Notes: generated by a model not told the origin, from the letters alone. A DNA stretch of 64,000 nucleotides from Streptomyces sp. NRRL S-337 (GCF_000720175.1 NZ_JOIX01000008.1:1-64000); one strand, 5' to 3'; numbered from the stretch's first letter, positions 8,671-19,200 are shown. Program-made: numbers and translations.

Positions 8671-11600
8671 TCAGGAGGCCGCCGGTTCGCCGAACAGACG
8701 CAGCCGGTGGGCCACCGCGCCGGCCTCGCCGCGGCCGGAGACGCCCAGCTTGGCGAGGATGTTGGAGACGTGGACGCTGGCCGTCTTGGGGGAGATGAAC
8801 AGCGCGTCGGCTATCTGGCGGTTGCTGCGGCCGTCGGCGACCAGGCGCAGGACGTCGCGCTCGCGCGGGGTCAGGCCGAGGGATGCGGCGGGAGCGGGGT
8901 CGGCGGGTGCCCCGCTTCCGGAGCCGGCGGCCGCTGTGTCCGCCGCCGGAATCAGACCGGGCAGCGGGATGCGGGCGCGCTGGGCGAGCAGGGCGAGTTC
9001 CTCGGCGAGCGGGCGGGCGCCCATGGTCGTGGCGGCGGTGTGCGCCTGGCCGAGCAGCAGGACGGCGGCCTCGCGCGGGGTGCGGCCGTCCAGTCCGGCG
9101 GTGGCCCGCCCGGTGCCGTGCAGCAGTGACTCCGCCCAGCGGTAGCAGGCCCGGGCGAGCTCGTACGGGCGCTCCAGCGGCTTGAAGGCGGCGACCGCCG
9201 CCGCCCAGTGGTCGGGGGTCTCCCGGCCCTCGGCGCGGCGGAGCTCGGCGTCGACGGCGACCGCGTACGCCTCCCATATCGGGCAGGCCCGGGCCAGCTT
9301 CTTGGCGGCGTCGCGGATGCGGGCGAGGACGGCGGGCCGGCCCGGCCCGGCGGCCGGCAGTCCGCGGGCGTCCGACTCGGCGGCGGTGGCCCACCACAGC
9401 AGGGGCCAGGCGTAGCGCTGGATGCCGGGCGGCAGACCGGCGTCCAGGGTTTCGGTGAGGAGGGTGCGGGCGTCCAGGATGCGGCCCTGGTGGGCGGCGA
9501 TCCGCAGGGCGTGCTGGGCGAGCGGGATGGCGTGCTGCGGCTGGGGGTCGTGGGTGCCGTAGTGCTCGCGGGCGACGGCCAGTTCGCGCTCGGCGGCGTC
9601 GAAGTCGCCCATGCCGAGGGCGAGGTCCGTGCGGCGGTTGGCGGCCAGGGCGATCGAGCGGGCGTTCTGGGCGAGCCGGCGGGAGTCGGCCGCGGCCTGG
9701 AGCGCCTCTTCCCAGCGGCCCAGCGACTGGAGCGATTCGGCGCGGTTGGCCATCACCCAGCAGGTCTTGTCCTTCAGGCCGTAGCGGGTGGTGAGTTCGA
9801 TGCCCCGCTCGGTGACCTCGACGGCCTCACGGGAGCGGCCGACGCCCTCCAGGAAGGAGGGGAGGTTGACGTGGCCGCGGCCGATGGCGGTGAAGTAGCC
9901 GCGGTCGACGGCGCGGTCGAGGGCGGCCCGGAGGTCGGCGAGGCCCTCGTCGACCTCGCCGGAGTCGGTCCGCAGCCCGGCCAGGGTCAGCCGGGAATTC
10001 AGCTCGGCCTCTTCGTCGCCGACCAACTGGGCGAGTTCCACGGCGCGTTCAGCGGTGGCGAAGGTACCCGGGCCCGGTTCGTGCAGCACCGCCCAGCTGG
10101 CGACGGCGGCCGTCACCTCGGCGTGCACGGACGACGGCGGCAGGCCGCGCATCAGCTCCTGGGCCCTGCCGAGGTCCTCCCAGCCGTTGCCGCGGCCGGT
10201 GCCCTGGCAGAGCCGGGAACGCTGCACCAGGAACCACGCCGTGCGCAGGGGGTCGTTCCCGTCGCGGAGGGAGCGCAGGGCACGCTTGGTGATCGTGAAG
10301 GCGCGCTCGCTGTCGCCGGACAGCCGGGCGGCCACCGCGATCTCGGCGAGCAGGTCCAGGAAGCGCAGCGAATCGTCGTCGCAGCCGCAGGCCGGGTACG
10401 CCTCGGCGTAGTCGACCGGGCGCACTCCCTGACGGACCTCGGGCGGGGCGTCGTCCCACAGCTCCAGGGCCCGGTCCAGCAGGCGCAGTTGCTCGGCGTA
10501 GGCATGGCGGCGGCGGGCCTGCACGGAGGCTGCGAGGACGGCGGGCAGTGCCTTGGCGGCGTCATGGGCCTTGTACCAGTAGCTGGCCAGCCGGGTGGCG
10601 CAGGCATCGGCGCGGACCAGGGAGGGGTTGGCCTCCAGGGCCTGGGCGTAGCGGCGGTTGAGGCGGGTGCGCTCGCCGGGCAGGAGGTCGTCGACGACGG
10701 CCTCGCGGACCAGGGCGTGCCGGAAGCGGTAGCCCGTGCCGTCGTCGGTGGGCACGAGGGTGTTGCTGCCGACGGCGGCCCGCAGCGCCTCGATGAGGTC
10801 GTCCTCGGGCATCTGGCAGACGGCGGAGAGGAGTTCGTGTTCGACCGTCGAGCCGCCCTCGGCGGCCGTACGGACCACCCGCTGGGCGTCCTCGGGCAGC
10901 GCCTCGACGCGCACCAGCAGCAGATCGCGCAGTGGGTCGCTGAGGCCGTGCAGACAGCCGTCGGCGAGGCTGCGGGCCAGCTCCTCGACGAAGAAGGCGT
11001 TGCCCTCCGAGCGCTTGAAGACCCGGTCGAGGGTGCCCTCCTCCGGTGCGCTGCCGTTGATGCCGGCGAGCTGGGAGCGGACCTCCTCGCGGTTGAAGCG
11101 GTCCAGCTCGACCCGCCGTACCGTGCGCATCCGGTCGATCTCGGCGAGGAACGGGCGCAACGGGTGGCGGCGGTGGATGTCGTCGGAGCGGTACGTCGCC
11201 ACCAAGAGGACGCCGGCGTCGTGCAGCGCCCGCAGGAGGTAGGCGAGGAGTTCACGGGTGGAGCGGTCGGCCCAGTGGAGGTCCTCGATGACGATGACGA
11301 GCGTGCGCTCCGCGGCGAGGCGCTCCAGGAGGCGGGCGGTCAGCTCGAAGAGCCGGGCCCGGCCGATCTCCTCACCGTGCGTCTCACCGGGTGTTTCCCC
11401 CAATTCGGGCAGGATGCGGGAGAGTTCGCCCTCCTGACCGGCGACCGCCGCGGCGAGCTCGTCACGCAGATGCCAGTTGAGGGTGCGCAGGATCGCGGAG
11501 AACGGCGCGAAGGGCAGCCCCTCCGAGCCGATCTCGATGCAGCCGCCGAGCGCGACCAGCGCGCCCCGGGCCCGCGCGGCCTCGCCGAACTCCTCGATCA

Positions 11601-11775
11601 GCCGGGTCTTTCCGACGCCGGCCTCGCCCCCGATCAGCAGGGCCTGGGGCTCGCCGGACGCCGCGACGCGGGCGAGCGCGTCATCGAGCGCGGCGAGCTC
11701 GGGGGCTCGACCGACGAACACGGGACTGACGGACCTGGTCTCCACGCGCTTGAGCATCGCACAGGGGTCCGACAT
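8671..11775 (-). CDS. LuxR-family LAL-type ATPase transcription regulator
   Basis: A large ATP-binding LuxR regulator of about 1034 residues. The N-terminal AAA/NACHT-like module has Walker A (GGEAGVGKTRL) and Walker B (LVIVIEDLHWAD), followed by winged-helix and TPR-like helical repeats. The C-terminal GerE/LuxR helix-turn-helix runs over the last ~65 residues (LTPRERDVLRLVADGRSNRQ, then ISPKTASVHVSNIL). Such proteins activate promoters in response to an inducer bound by the repeat region; MalT is the model. An open frame continues upstream to 11895, but the ATG at 11775 is nearer the domain start. Neither has a strong ribosome site, so the start is uncertain. No target is evident nearby. 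Confidence 0.9.
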   Translation of the reverse strand: MSDPCAMLKRVETRSVSPVFVGRAPELAALDDALARVAASGEPQALLIGGEAGVGKTRLIEEFGEAARARGALVALGGCIEIGSEGLPFAPFSAILRTLNWHLRDELAAAVAGQEGELSRILPELGETPGETHGEEIGRARLFELTARLLERLAAERTLVIVIEDLHWADRSTRELLAYLLRALHDAGVLLVATYRSDDIHRRHPLRPFLAEIDRMRTVRRVELDRFNREEVRSQLAGINGSAPEEGTLDRVFKRSEGNAFFVEELARSLADGCLHGLSDPLRDLLLVRVEALPEDAQRVVRTAAEGGSTVEHELLSAVCQMPEDDLIEALRAAVGSNTLVPTDDGTGYRFRHALVREAVVDDLLPGERTRLNRRYAQALEANPSLVRADACATRLASYWYKAHDAAKALPAVLAASVQARRRHAYAEQLRLLDRALELWDDAPPEVRQGVRPVDYAEAYPACGCDDDSLRFLDLLAEIAVAARLSGDSERAFTITKRALRSLRDGNDPLRTAWFLVQRSRLCQGTGRGNGWEDLGRAQELMRGLPPSSVHAEVTAAVASWAVLHEPGPGTFATAERAVELAQLVGDEEAELNSRLTLAGLRTDSGEVDEGLADLRAALDRAVDRGYFTAIGRGHVNLPSFLEGVGRSREAVEVTERGIELTTRYGLKDKTCWVMANRAESLQSLGRWEEALQAAADSRRLAQNARSIALAANRRTDLALGMGDFDAAERELAVAREHYGTHDPQPQHAIPLAQHALRIAAHQGRILDARTLLTETLDAGLPPGIQRYAWPLLWWATAAESDARGLPAAGPGRPAVLARIRDAAKKLARACPIWEAYAVAVDAELRRAEGRETPDHWAAAVAAFKPLERPYELARACYRWAESLLHGTGRATAGLDGRTPREAAVLLLGQAHTAATTMGARPLAEELALLAQRARIPLPGLIPAADTAAAGSGSGAPADPAPAASLGLTPRERDVLRLVADGRSNRQIADALFISPKTASVHVSNILAKLGVSGRGEAGAVAHRLRLFGEPAAS

Positions 11776-11881
11776 TGCGGCAGGGGGTTTGATCAGGTGC
11801 TGGACGGCGGGTGGGGCGGAGGGGGGCCGGGGGCCGGCCGGCTCCAGCGGTGGCACGGCGTACCCGCCCCGCCCGGCCGGC

Positions 11882-12088
11882 TCAGACCGCGGCACGGCGT
11901 ACCCGCCACCGCCGGGCCCGGCTCCGGCTGCTACTCACCCGCCCCTCGGGTTCGTCGCTCCCGGAGCGGGCGGCGGCCGCACGCGCGGCCCGGCGCCCCT
12001 CGATCGCCTCGCGCGCCAGACGCTGCCGGGCGGCCTCGCGGTGCAGCTCGTCCTGACGGGCCCGGAGCTCCAGTTCGAAGCTGTGCAT
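11882..12088 (-). CDS. Small Arg/Glu-rich protein, unknown
   Basis: A 68-residue, highly charged protein (residues 4-40 are probably one long helix) ending in a basic Arg-rich tail. The ATG at 12088 follows GGGGAGAACGAG, a convincing ribosome site, and this is the main reason to call it. It lies ~100 nt upstream of the LAL regulator on the same strand. No family is recognised. Confidence 0.5.
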   Translation of the reverse strand: MHSFELELRARQDELHREAARQRLAREAIEGRRAARAAAARSGSDEPEGRVSSSRSRARRWRVRRAAV

Positions 12089-12248
12089 CTCGTTCTCCCC
12101 TGTGGTGTGGGCCGGTTGAGCCCCGGTGGTGCGGGCTCGTTGACGTGCTCAAGCCTCGTCTCCAAGGGGGCCCCGCCACATCGGGAGAGTGCCCGATCTT
12201 CGGGCGCGGGGGTGCTTAGGAAATACGGCCGGCGCCCGGGAAACGGCG

Positions 12249-12277
12249 TACGGGCGGTGCGCGGGGCACCGCCCGTA
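12249..12277. terminator. Hairpin 1 of a tandem terminator
   Basis: TACGGGCGGTGC (12249-12260) and GCACCGCCCGTA (12266-12277) are perfect complements around a 5-nt loop. It sits 18 nt from a second, longer hairpin downstream of the minus-strand gene at 12374. No T-run follows, as is common for GC-rich terminators. Confidence 0.6.
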
Positions 12278-12294
12278 CCTATTCCGGACAGCGG

Positions 12295-12348
12295 TAAGGC
12301 CCCTGTGCCTTAGACACCGGGGCGGGTGCCTAAGGCACAGGGGCCTTA
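12295..12348. terminator. Hairpin 2 of a tandem terminator (18-bp stem)
   Basis: TAAGGCCCCTGTGCCTTA (12295-12312) and TAAGGCACAGGGGCCTTA (12331-12348) form a perfect 18-bp stem with an 18-nt loop that can itself fold (CACC/GGTG). It lies just past the stop codon of the minus-strand membrane gene. It is most likely that gene's terminator, insulating it from the small gene at 11882-12088. Confidence 0.75.
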
Positions 12349-12373
12349 GCGATGCCGGACAGCCGGCCCGGCC

Positions 12374-12976
12374 TCAGGCGCCGGGCCGGGTGCCCTTCGG
12401 GATGGTGGGCATGCTCCCGAACAGGTCGAGGTACATGCCCGCGGAGATCAGCAGGCCGAGCACGCCGAGGGCCAGTCCGCCCCAGGCGACGGCACGCACC
12501 CAGGTGGCGGCGCGCGGCCGGGTCAGCACCACCGCGGCGACCAGTGCCGCCAGCACCGCGAAGACGCCGTTGACCAGGGCCGTGGTGTGCCAGGGGGTGC
12601 CGTACATGGCGGAGATCTGGTCGGTGGCCTTACCGGCCTGGAGGTTGATCTGCCCCATCAGCGTCTGCCGCTCGGCCATCAGTGTGCCGAGCCAGGTGCC
12701 GGTGACGGAGGCGAGACCGAGCCCGGCGGCGACGACCGCGCCGGCACCGGCGGCGATGCCGGTGGTGGGCGGAGCGGCAGCGTCGTCATCCTCGTCGGCC
12801 GGCTCGGTGTCCTCGGCCTCGCGCGCGGCCCCCGCGTCCTCCGGGGCCGCCTCGGCGTCCGTCCCGCCCTCCGTGGCGACGGCCTGCGCCGGCACGGTCT
12901 CGTCGTCGATTCGCTTATCGGCGGTGGCGGTCGTATCGGTCGTGTCGGTCGTGTCGGTGGTCCTGGTGGTACCCAT
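12374..12976 (-). CDS. Membrane protein with acidic disordered N-terminus
   Basis: A 200-residue protein of unknown role. Residues 5-17 are tandem Thr-Asp-Thr units, encoded by a 9-nt repeat. Residues 20-70 are strongly acidic (Glu/Asp/Ala) and probably disordered. About four membrane helices follow between residues 72 and 190, with an extracytoplasmic or loop segment TLMGQINLQAGKATDQISAMYG. ATG at 12976. A pair of strong hairpins lies downstream. Not assigned to a family. Confidence 0.72.
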   Translation of the reverse strand: MGTTRTTDTTDTTDTTATADKRIDDETVPAQAVATEGGTDAEAAPEDAGAAREAEDTEPADEDDDAAAPPTTGIAAGAGAVVAAGLGLASVTGTWLGTLMAERQTLMGQINLQAGKATDQISAMYGTPWHTTALVNGVFAVLAALVAAVVLTRPRAATWVRAVAWGGLALGVLGLLISAGMYLDLFGSMPTIPKGTRPGA

Positions 12977-13048
12977 GGGCGCGACCGTAGGTGCCGCGTC
13001 TGAGAACGAGATGAGAACGGCGGCGGACGGGCCGGCCGGGGCCCTTCC

Positions 13049-15325
13049 CTACGCCCCCACCAGCGGCCGCTCGCCGTCCCGGGGCCCGGGCAGCCCCGGC
13101 ATGTCGGACAACTCAGGCATCCCGCCCGTCCGCCCCACAGGTGGTTCGATACTGATCCGGGGCAGCCACCGCTCCAGCCAGGACGGCAGCCACCAGTTGG
13201 CGCCGCCCAGCATGTGCATCAGCGCCGGCACCAGCAGCGTACGCAGCACGAACGCGTCCAGGGCGACGGCGGACGCCAGCCCGATACCGAACATCGCGAT
13301 CGTCCGGTCGCCGCTCAGCACGAAGGCCGCGAACACCGCGATCATGATGACCGCCGCCGAGTTGATCACCCGGCTGGTCTCGGCCAGGCCGACCCGCACG
13401 GCCCGGCAGTTGTCCCCGGTCAGCTGCCATTCCTCGTACATCCGCGACACCAGGAACACCTGGTAGTCCATGGACAGCCCGAAGAGTACCGACACCATGA
13501 TCACCGGGAGGAACGGTTCGATCGGCCCCGCGCTGCCCAGCCCCAGCCGCTCGCTCCCCCACCCCCACTGGAAGATCGCGACCACGACACCGAACGAGGC
13601 GGCGACCGCGGCGACGTTCATCAGCGCGGCCTTGAGCGGCACCGCCAGCGACCGGAAGGCGAGCAGCAACAGGACGGATCCGAGCGCGATGACGACACCG
13701 ATGAACAGCGGCAACTTGCCGACGATCACGGACGCGAAGTCGTCGTAGCCGGCAGTGACCCCGCCGACCGCCACCCGCATCGTGGTGCCGCGCTCGGCCT
13801 TCGGCAGCTCATGGGTCCGCAGCCGCTCCACCAGGTCGGAGGTCTGCCGGGATTGCGGCGAACTGTCCGGAACGACGGTCAGTACCCCGGTGCCGCGGCT
13901 CCCGTCGAATTCCGGCCCGCTGACCTGTGCCACCCCGGGGGTGCCGCGAAGTTGCCGCGACAGATTGTCGAACGCGATCCGGTCCTTGGCCCCGTCCAAC
14001 GTGCCGACCAGCGTCAACGGCCCGTTGGCCCCCGGCCCGAAGCCGCCACCGTGACCGTCCCCGGGGCCGCCCCGCACCATCAGGTCGTACGCCTTACGGG
14101 TCGTCGAGGTGGCCGGATTGTTGCCCTGGTCGGAGGTCCCGAGATGGAGCCCGAACGTGGGCAGCGCGAGGGTGAGCATGACACCGGCCGCGACCACGCC
14201 CAGCAGCTTGGGGTGCCGCTCGACGAACCCGGACCAGCGGGCGGCCATCCCGGCACGTCCCTCCCGCCGCGGCCCGCCCCCGGCGAGCCTCCGCCGCTCC
14301 CGCCGCCCGAGCGCCCGCATCCCGATCAGTCCCAGCAGGGCCGGCAACAGGGTCACGGAGGCGGCCACGGTCAGTACGACGGTGAGCGAAGCGGCCAACG
14401 CCACTCCGTTCAGGAAGCTCAGCCGCAGCACCAGCATCCCCAGCAACGCAATACACACGGTCGCCCCGGCGAACACCACCGCCCGCCCGGACGACGCCAC
14501 GGCCCCCTCGGCCGCTTCTTCGACCGGCAGTCCCGCCCTGAGCCCCTTCCGATGCCGCGTCACGATGAACAACGCGTAATCGATCCCCACCCCGAGCCCG
14601 ATCAGGCTCCCGAGCATCGGCGCGAAGTCGGCCACGGTCATGGCATGACTGAGCAACGCGATCCCGGCCGACGCGGTGCCCACGGCGGCTACCGCGGTAA
14701 CGATGGGCAGGGCGGTCGCCGCCAGGGACCCGAACGCGAGGAACAGCACCACGGCCGCCGCCCCGAGCCCGATGAGCTCCGGCAACTGGGCCCGCGGCGC
14801 CTCGGTCACGGCGATCCCGGCCCCGCCGAGCTCCACCTGAAGGCCGTTGCCGGCAGCGGACCGGGCGACCTCGACGACCTTCCGGACCTGCCCGGCGTCC
14901 AGATCCTCGGTCGACCGCGCGAAGGTGAGCGAGGCGTAGGCGGTCCGCCCGTCCCCACTGATCTGCCGCGCTCCGGGGGATTGCGCTCCCCGGTTGTGCT
15001 TCCCATAGGGACTGTGCACCTCGGCGACCCCGGGCAGCCCGTCAACCCTCTCCAGGGTCTGCCGCATGGTCTTCTCCACCACGCCGGCCCGCACGGTCCC
15101 GTGATCCGTGTGCCACACGATGGTGTCGCTGTCCCCGGTCTCCCCCGGAAACGCCTTCTCCATCAGCGCACTCGCCCGCCCGGACTCGGTCCCCGGCACC
15201 TCGTAGTCAGTGGAGTACGCGGCCCCACTCACCCCCGCGGCCACACCCACGCCCCCAAACACGGCAAGCCAAAGAACGATCACCACGAAGCGGCGCCTGA
15301 GACACCACCGAGCCAGAGCGGTCAC
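13049..15325 (-). CDS. MMPL/RND-family membrane transporter
   Basis: A 758-residue transporter of the MMPL family (RND superfamily), probably exporting a lipid or hydrophobic metabolite. The architecture is one N-terminal helix, a large extracytoplasmic loop (~50-180), five helices, a second loop (~385-530), then five more helices. The two functional proton-relay segments (GLGVGIDYALFIVTRHR and FGLSMDYQVFLVSRMYEEW) carry the conserved Asp-Tyr pairs. GTG start at 15325. The neighbours do not hint at a substrate. Confidence 0.92.
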   Translation of the reverse strand: MTALARWCLRRRFVVIVLWLAVFGGVGVAAGVSGAAYSTDYEVPGTESGRASALMEKAFPGETGDSDTIVWHTDHGTVRAGVVEKTMRQTLERVDGLPGVAEVHSPYGKHNRGAQSPGARQISGDGRTAYASLTFARSTEDLDAGQVRKVVEVARSAAGNGLQVELGGAGIAVTEAPRAQLPELIGLGAAAVVLFLAFGSLAATALPIVTAVAAVGTASAGIALLSHAMTVADFAPMLGSLIGLGVGIDYALFIVTRHRKGLRAGLPVEEAAEGAVASSGRAVVFAGATVCIALLGMLVLRLSFLNGVALAASLTVVLTVAASVTLLPALLGLIGMRALGRRERRRLAGGGPRREGRAGMAARWSGFVERHPKLLGVVAAGVMLTLALPTFGLHLGTSDQGNNPATSTTRKAYDLMVRGGPGDGHGGGFGPGANGPLTLVGTLDGAKDRIAFDNLSRQLRGTPGVAQVSGPEFDGSRGTGVLTVVPDSSPQSRQTSDLVERLRTHELPKAERGTTMRVAVGGVTAGYDDFASVIVGKLPLFIGVVIALGSVLLLLAFRSLAVPLKAALMNVAAVAASFGVVVAIFQWGWGSERLGLGSAGPIEPFLPVIMVSVLFGLSMDYQVFLVSRMYEEWQLTGDNCRAVRVGLAETSRVINSAAVIMIAVFAAFVLSGDRTIAMFGIGLASAVALDAFVLRTLLVPALMHMLGGANWWLPSWLERWLPRISIEPPVGRTGGMPELSDMPGLPGPRDGERPLVGA

Positions 15326-15579
15326 TATGTTGATCGCTTCCCGGGTTGTGCGTCGAGAACTCCCGGGTACGGGTGGTGCCGAGCGCTATGAACGGGGACG
15401 GTCGGGCCCGCACGCACACCGGTTAGGCGCGACGCCGGGCCCCATCAGAGCAGGGTGACACCGGGAAAAGATCCTTTGACCTTTTTGTGGGATTCCCCAC
15501 AAAGGCTTGGGGATAGGGACCCGACGGCCCGCCTGGAGCAAAGTCATGCAGCCATCCGCCGATCAGACCCTAAGCGAGA
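15326..15579. other. Intergenic, upstream of MMPL gene
   Basis: About 254 nt without a gene. It should hold the MMPL promoter. A short inverted repeat TTTGTGGG-attc-CCCACAAA lies near 15485-15505. It has no T-run in the right place for a terminator, so its role is unclear. Confidence 0.35.
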
Positions 15580-16014
15580 TCACCAGCGACTAATCGATCG
15601 TGCTCCTTCCGCTGCCCCTCCATCGAGTGGCCCGTGTGTTGTTACCCCCTGCACCTCGGACCGAATCTTGCTCGACGTATCAGCGAATTCTGCCAGGGAA
15701 GGCCGACCCTGATCCTTATCCAGCTCGTCAGGTTCGCTTGCTGGAAACCGACTGCCGTGCGAGAAGTCCCAGGAAACGCAGCGGCAGAGCATTTTCGATG
15801 CCACTGCAATCTTGACGCTATCCCGCAGGTCATCGGCGCCGACCATCCCTAGCGGATCGACTCCTTGCCGGACGCGGCAGCTAAGGGTGTCTGGAGAACT
15901 CTTCATCGCATGGACATCGCCGCGCAGCACCTCTCCACTCCGCGGACCGAGCCAATCGACCGTATCAACGATCACGGCGGCAGGCTCGACACATGGAAAG
16001 CGAACTTGCACCAT
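15580..16014 (-). CDS. Hypothetical ORF at the end of the toxin operon
   Basis: A 144-residue frame that starts with ATG 16014, 4 nt after the stop of the putative immunity gene. Codon use is unlike the surrounding genes, with many third positions A or T, as in the RHS tip and the immunity gene. No domain is recognised. It contains four Cys and ends in a low-complexity Gly/Ala/Arg tail. It may be an additional immunity protein, a decayed older tip/immunity remnant, or non-coding. The tight spacing argues for a real gene. Confidence 0.4.
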   Translation of the reverse strand: MVQVRFPCVEPAAVIVDTVDWLGPRSGEVLRGDVHAMKSSPDTLSCRVRQGVDPLGMVGADDLRDSVKIAVASKMLCRCVSWDFSHGSRFPASEPDELDKDQGRPSLAEFADTSSKIRSEVQGVTTHGPLDGGAAEGARSISRW

Positions 16015-16018
16015 TACT

Positions 16019-16228
16019 TCATTGAGGAATGGAGTCAAATACCTCAATTCCTACGCCTTTCATCTTGGCCACGACAGCGGCGTGCACATCATTATCCTCG
16101 ATGAGCAATACACGCCGACTAGAACGGTTGTAGATCACAGGAACCACCGTTCTAGACGTCTTGATGAGAACCCAGTCCGTGCGTTCCGTGGTCCAAAGAT
16201 AGTCGTACGATTTCGTGTCAGCGCTCAT
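16019..16228 (-). CDS. Putative immunity protein of the RHS toxin
   Basis: A 69-residue protein whose ATG (16228) overlaps the last 11 nt of the RHS gene, with GGAG 9 nt upstream inside that gene. It is small, unrelated to any family I know, and placed immediately 3' of a polymorphic toxin. That is the position of cognate immunity genes in RHS systems. Codon use is AT-richer than Streptomyces average and matches the toxin tip, suggesting they move together. The function is inferred only from position. Confidence 0.6.
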   Translation of the reverse strand: MSADTKSYDYLWTTERTDWVLIKTSRTVVPVIYNRSSRRVLLIEDNDVHAAVVAKMKGVGIEVFDSIPQ

Positions 16229-19200
16229 TTGGCAGATCTCCGTAGAATGGTCCACTTCCGTATGCTATCGCCCTGCCACCTCCGACCGGAATCACCTCCG
16301 AGATACGCTGAGGCGAGCCCATGTCTTCGAGAAGCCCCATCAGAGCTTTATCTGCGCTACTGGGCCGTGGCGTCCCCCCGGGATGCGTGTGATAGACAAA
16401 CATGCGGTCTGCCTCAAGAGGCACTTGAACGGATGCCTCCACACCCGAGTACAAGTGGTACTGCCCGCCTCCACCACTCACCCCGGGACCATATTTATAG
16501 GTCACGGCAAACTCAACGCCGTGCTTCACCGTAAGATTCTCCATCTCTTGAACTGTCGGGCGCCGAGGGATCGCTATCCCCTCACTTCCTGGCAGCCCTT
16601 CCCCGGGTCGCCCTCCATACAGAAGACGGTTCAATTCGCATGGCGACAGCCCCAGGACATCTGTCCAAGTGTGCGGATTGTGCACATAGGTAGCGGGGTT
16701 GGGGCCAGGTGTAAGACCGAGGGGATCCGCTGAGAGGTAACGCGCGTTGTCGGAGTCGTAAATCCGATGGAAGTTGTAGTGCAGGCCCGTTTCGAGGTCG
16801 AAGTACTGGCCTGGGAACCGTAGGGGCACGTAGGCCGTAGCGTCGCGGTTCCAGGTGGTAGTGCCCCAGAGAGTGGTGCGGGTGCGCCAGGCGATGAAGC
16901 CGCGTGGGTCGACAAGTTCGGTGGGGCAGCCGACCAAGTCGGTGGCGATGACAAAGAAACGCTGATCTATTTCCCGTTGAGACGCATCTGCCCGGACGGT
17001 CGTTTTGCGTTCGGTTTGCGTGAGGGGGGTAAGATCGCGGTGATCCCAGGTAAGGGATAGAGATTCCTGACCTAGTGACGTGCGGGCGCTTTGTTCGGCG
17101 AGCATGGGACCATCCCAGGTGAAATCTATTTGCTCGACGACTGTGGCTGCGTTGCTTGCGAGCCGATGTTTGGCTATTCGGCGGCCAGCGGGATCATAGA
17201 GGTAACGCCAAACGGTGGCGTCCGGGGTGATGACGATGGTGAGACGGTCTTCCGCGTTCCAGCTGTACCGCCAGGTATCCGGCTTCCGGGAAACGCGAGT
17301 TTTTTGGCGGAGGGTGACGCGCCCCAAAGCGTCGTGTTCGTAGCGAATGCGGCCCGCCCGCGTGATGTTGGTGCCTTCGTAGGACCTTTGGCCTCGGGCT
17401 GAGGGGTTGGGGTGGCGGTCGGGCCAGGTGGCGTGGGTTTGGTTGCCGGCGGCGTCGTAGGCGTAGGTCTCGGTCCAGTCGGTGGCGTGGACGGCGGTGA
17501 CGCGGCCGGCGCGGTCGAGGTCGAAGGTGCGGCGGCCGGTGTGGGAGTCGTCGATCGCGGTGAGGTGGCCGTCAGGACGGTAGGTGTAGGAGCGGGAGAG
17601 GACCTGTTCCACCTCTGCGGCGGCGGTGTGGGGAGTTTGGGCCGTGCCGGTTCCGACCGTGGTGAGGGACTGGGACGTGAGGCGGCCGGTGGGGTCCCAG
17701 GTGTGGGAGAGGGTGAGGTTGTCGCCGATGGTGCGGGTGAGTTCCTGGCCGGCGGCGTCGTGGTCGAAGGTGAGGACGTGGCCGGCGATGTCCATGGCGG
17801 TGCGGTTGCCGGCGGCGTCGTAGGTATAGGTGGTGGTGTGGCCGGTGGGGGTGGTGCGGCTGGTGCGGCGGCCCAGGGCGTCGTAGGTGAACGTCATGGT
17901 GCGGCCGTTGACGGTCTCGGCGGTGACGCGGCCCAGGACGTCGCGGGTGTAGGTGACCGTCGCGTCGGGGTTGGTGGCCTGCTGGAGGTTGCCGGCGGCG
18001 TCGTGGGTGTAGGTAGTGAGGAGGCCCGCGGCGTCCTTGTGCGTGATGCGGCCGAGGGTGTCTCGGGTGTAGGTGGTGACCTCGCCGAGGGTGTTGGTTC
18101 GGGTGGTGAGCTGGCCGGCGGGGTCGTGGGTGTAGGTGAGCACCCGGTCGTCGAAGTCCGACTCCGACCGCAGGCGGCCTGCTGCGTCGTAGGTGTAGTT
18201 CCAGGTCAGACCCTGGGGGTTGGTGACCTGGGTGAGGCGGAGTTCGGTGTCATGGGCGAACTCGTGGCGGACGCCGTCGGGGTCGGTGCGGGCCACCAGG
18301 AGGTCGAAGTGGCCGTACTCGTAGGTGGTCGTCTGGCCGATGGGGTCGGTGTGGGAGGTGCGGTTGCCTTCACCGTCGTAGGTCCACTCCTCGGTGGCGC
18401 CGGTGGGGTCGATGCGGGCGGCCAGTTTCCCTTCGACCGTCCACATCATGTGGGTCGTCTCGCCGAGAGGGTTGGTGATGGATGTGGTGCGGCCGAAGGC
18501 GTCGCGGCGGTAGTGGGTCACCGCGCCGAGGGGGTCGGTGACGGAGAGCGGTAGGCCGGCCTTGTTGCAGTAGAGGTGGGTGGTGTTGCCCAGGGCGTCG
18601 GTGACGGAGGCGAGGTTGCCGAGTGCGTCGTGGGTGTAGGTGGTGGTGGCGCCGGTGGGGTCCGTGGATGAGGTGCGGTTGCCGCTCTCGTCGTAGGTGT
18701 GGGTCCAGGTGGTGCCGTCCGGGCCGGTGACCGCAACCGGGTTGCCGTCGGCGTCGTAGGTCGTCGTGGACGTGGAGCCGTCGGGGAGGGTGACGGTTAC
18801 CGGGCGGCCGGCGTCGTCGTAGGAGATGTGGGTCGTGCGGCCCAGCGGGTCGGTGGTGGAAAGGATTCGGTGACCCGCATCCCGCACCGTGCGGGTGGTG
18901 GCGCCGGTGGGGTCCGTAGTGGCGACGATGTGGTGGTGGTCGTTGACCTGGTAGGTGGTGACCTGGCCGAGGGAATTGCGGTGCTGGTTGGTGCGCAGGC
19001 CGGTTTCCGGGTCGGGGTCGCCCCAGGTGAAGTCGCCGCGGAGGTGGCCTTCGATGCCGCCCTGGGTGATGCAGCGGTCCTGGTCGTCGTAGACGTAGTG
19101 GTAGCTGCTGTTGTTGGTGTCGGTCCAGGAGGTGATGCGGCCGGACTCGTCGTAGGTGAAGCGGAGGGGGAGGCCGGAGGAGTTGGTGACGGTGGTGAGG

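Noticed and set aside
15470..15510. Intrinsic terminator at the end of the toxin operon
   Set aside because: The TTTGTGGG/CCCACAAA repeat has its T-run on the wrong side for minus-strand transcripts.
16018..16019. Type of RHS tip as nuclease (HNH or similar)
   Set aside because: No HNH, nuclease or deaminase motif is seen in the tip; the only clear signature is HxH-x7-S-x2-D.
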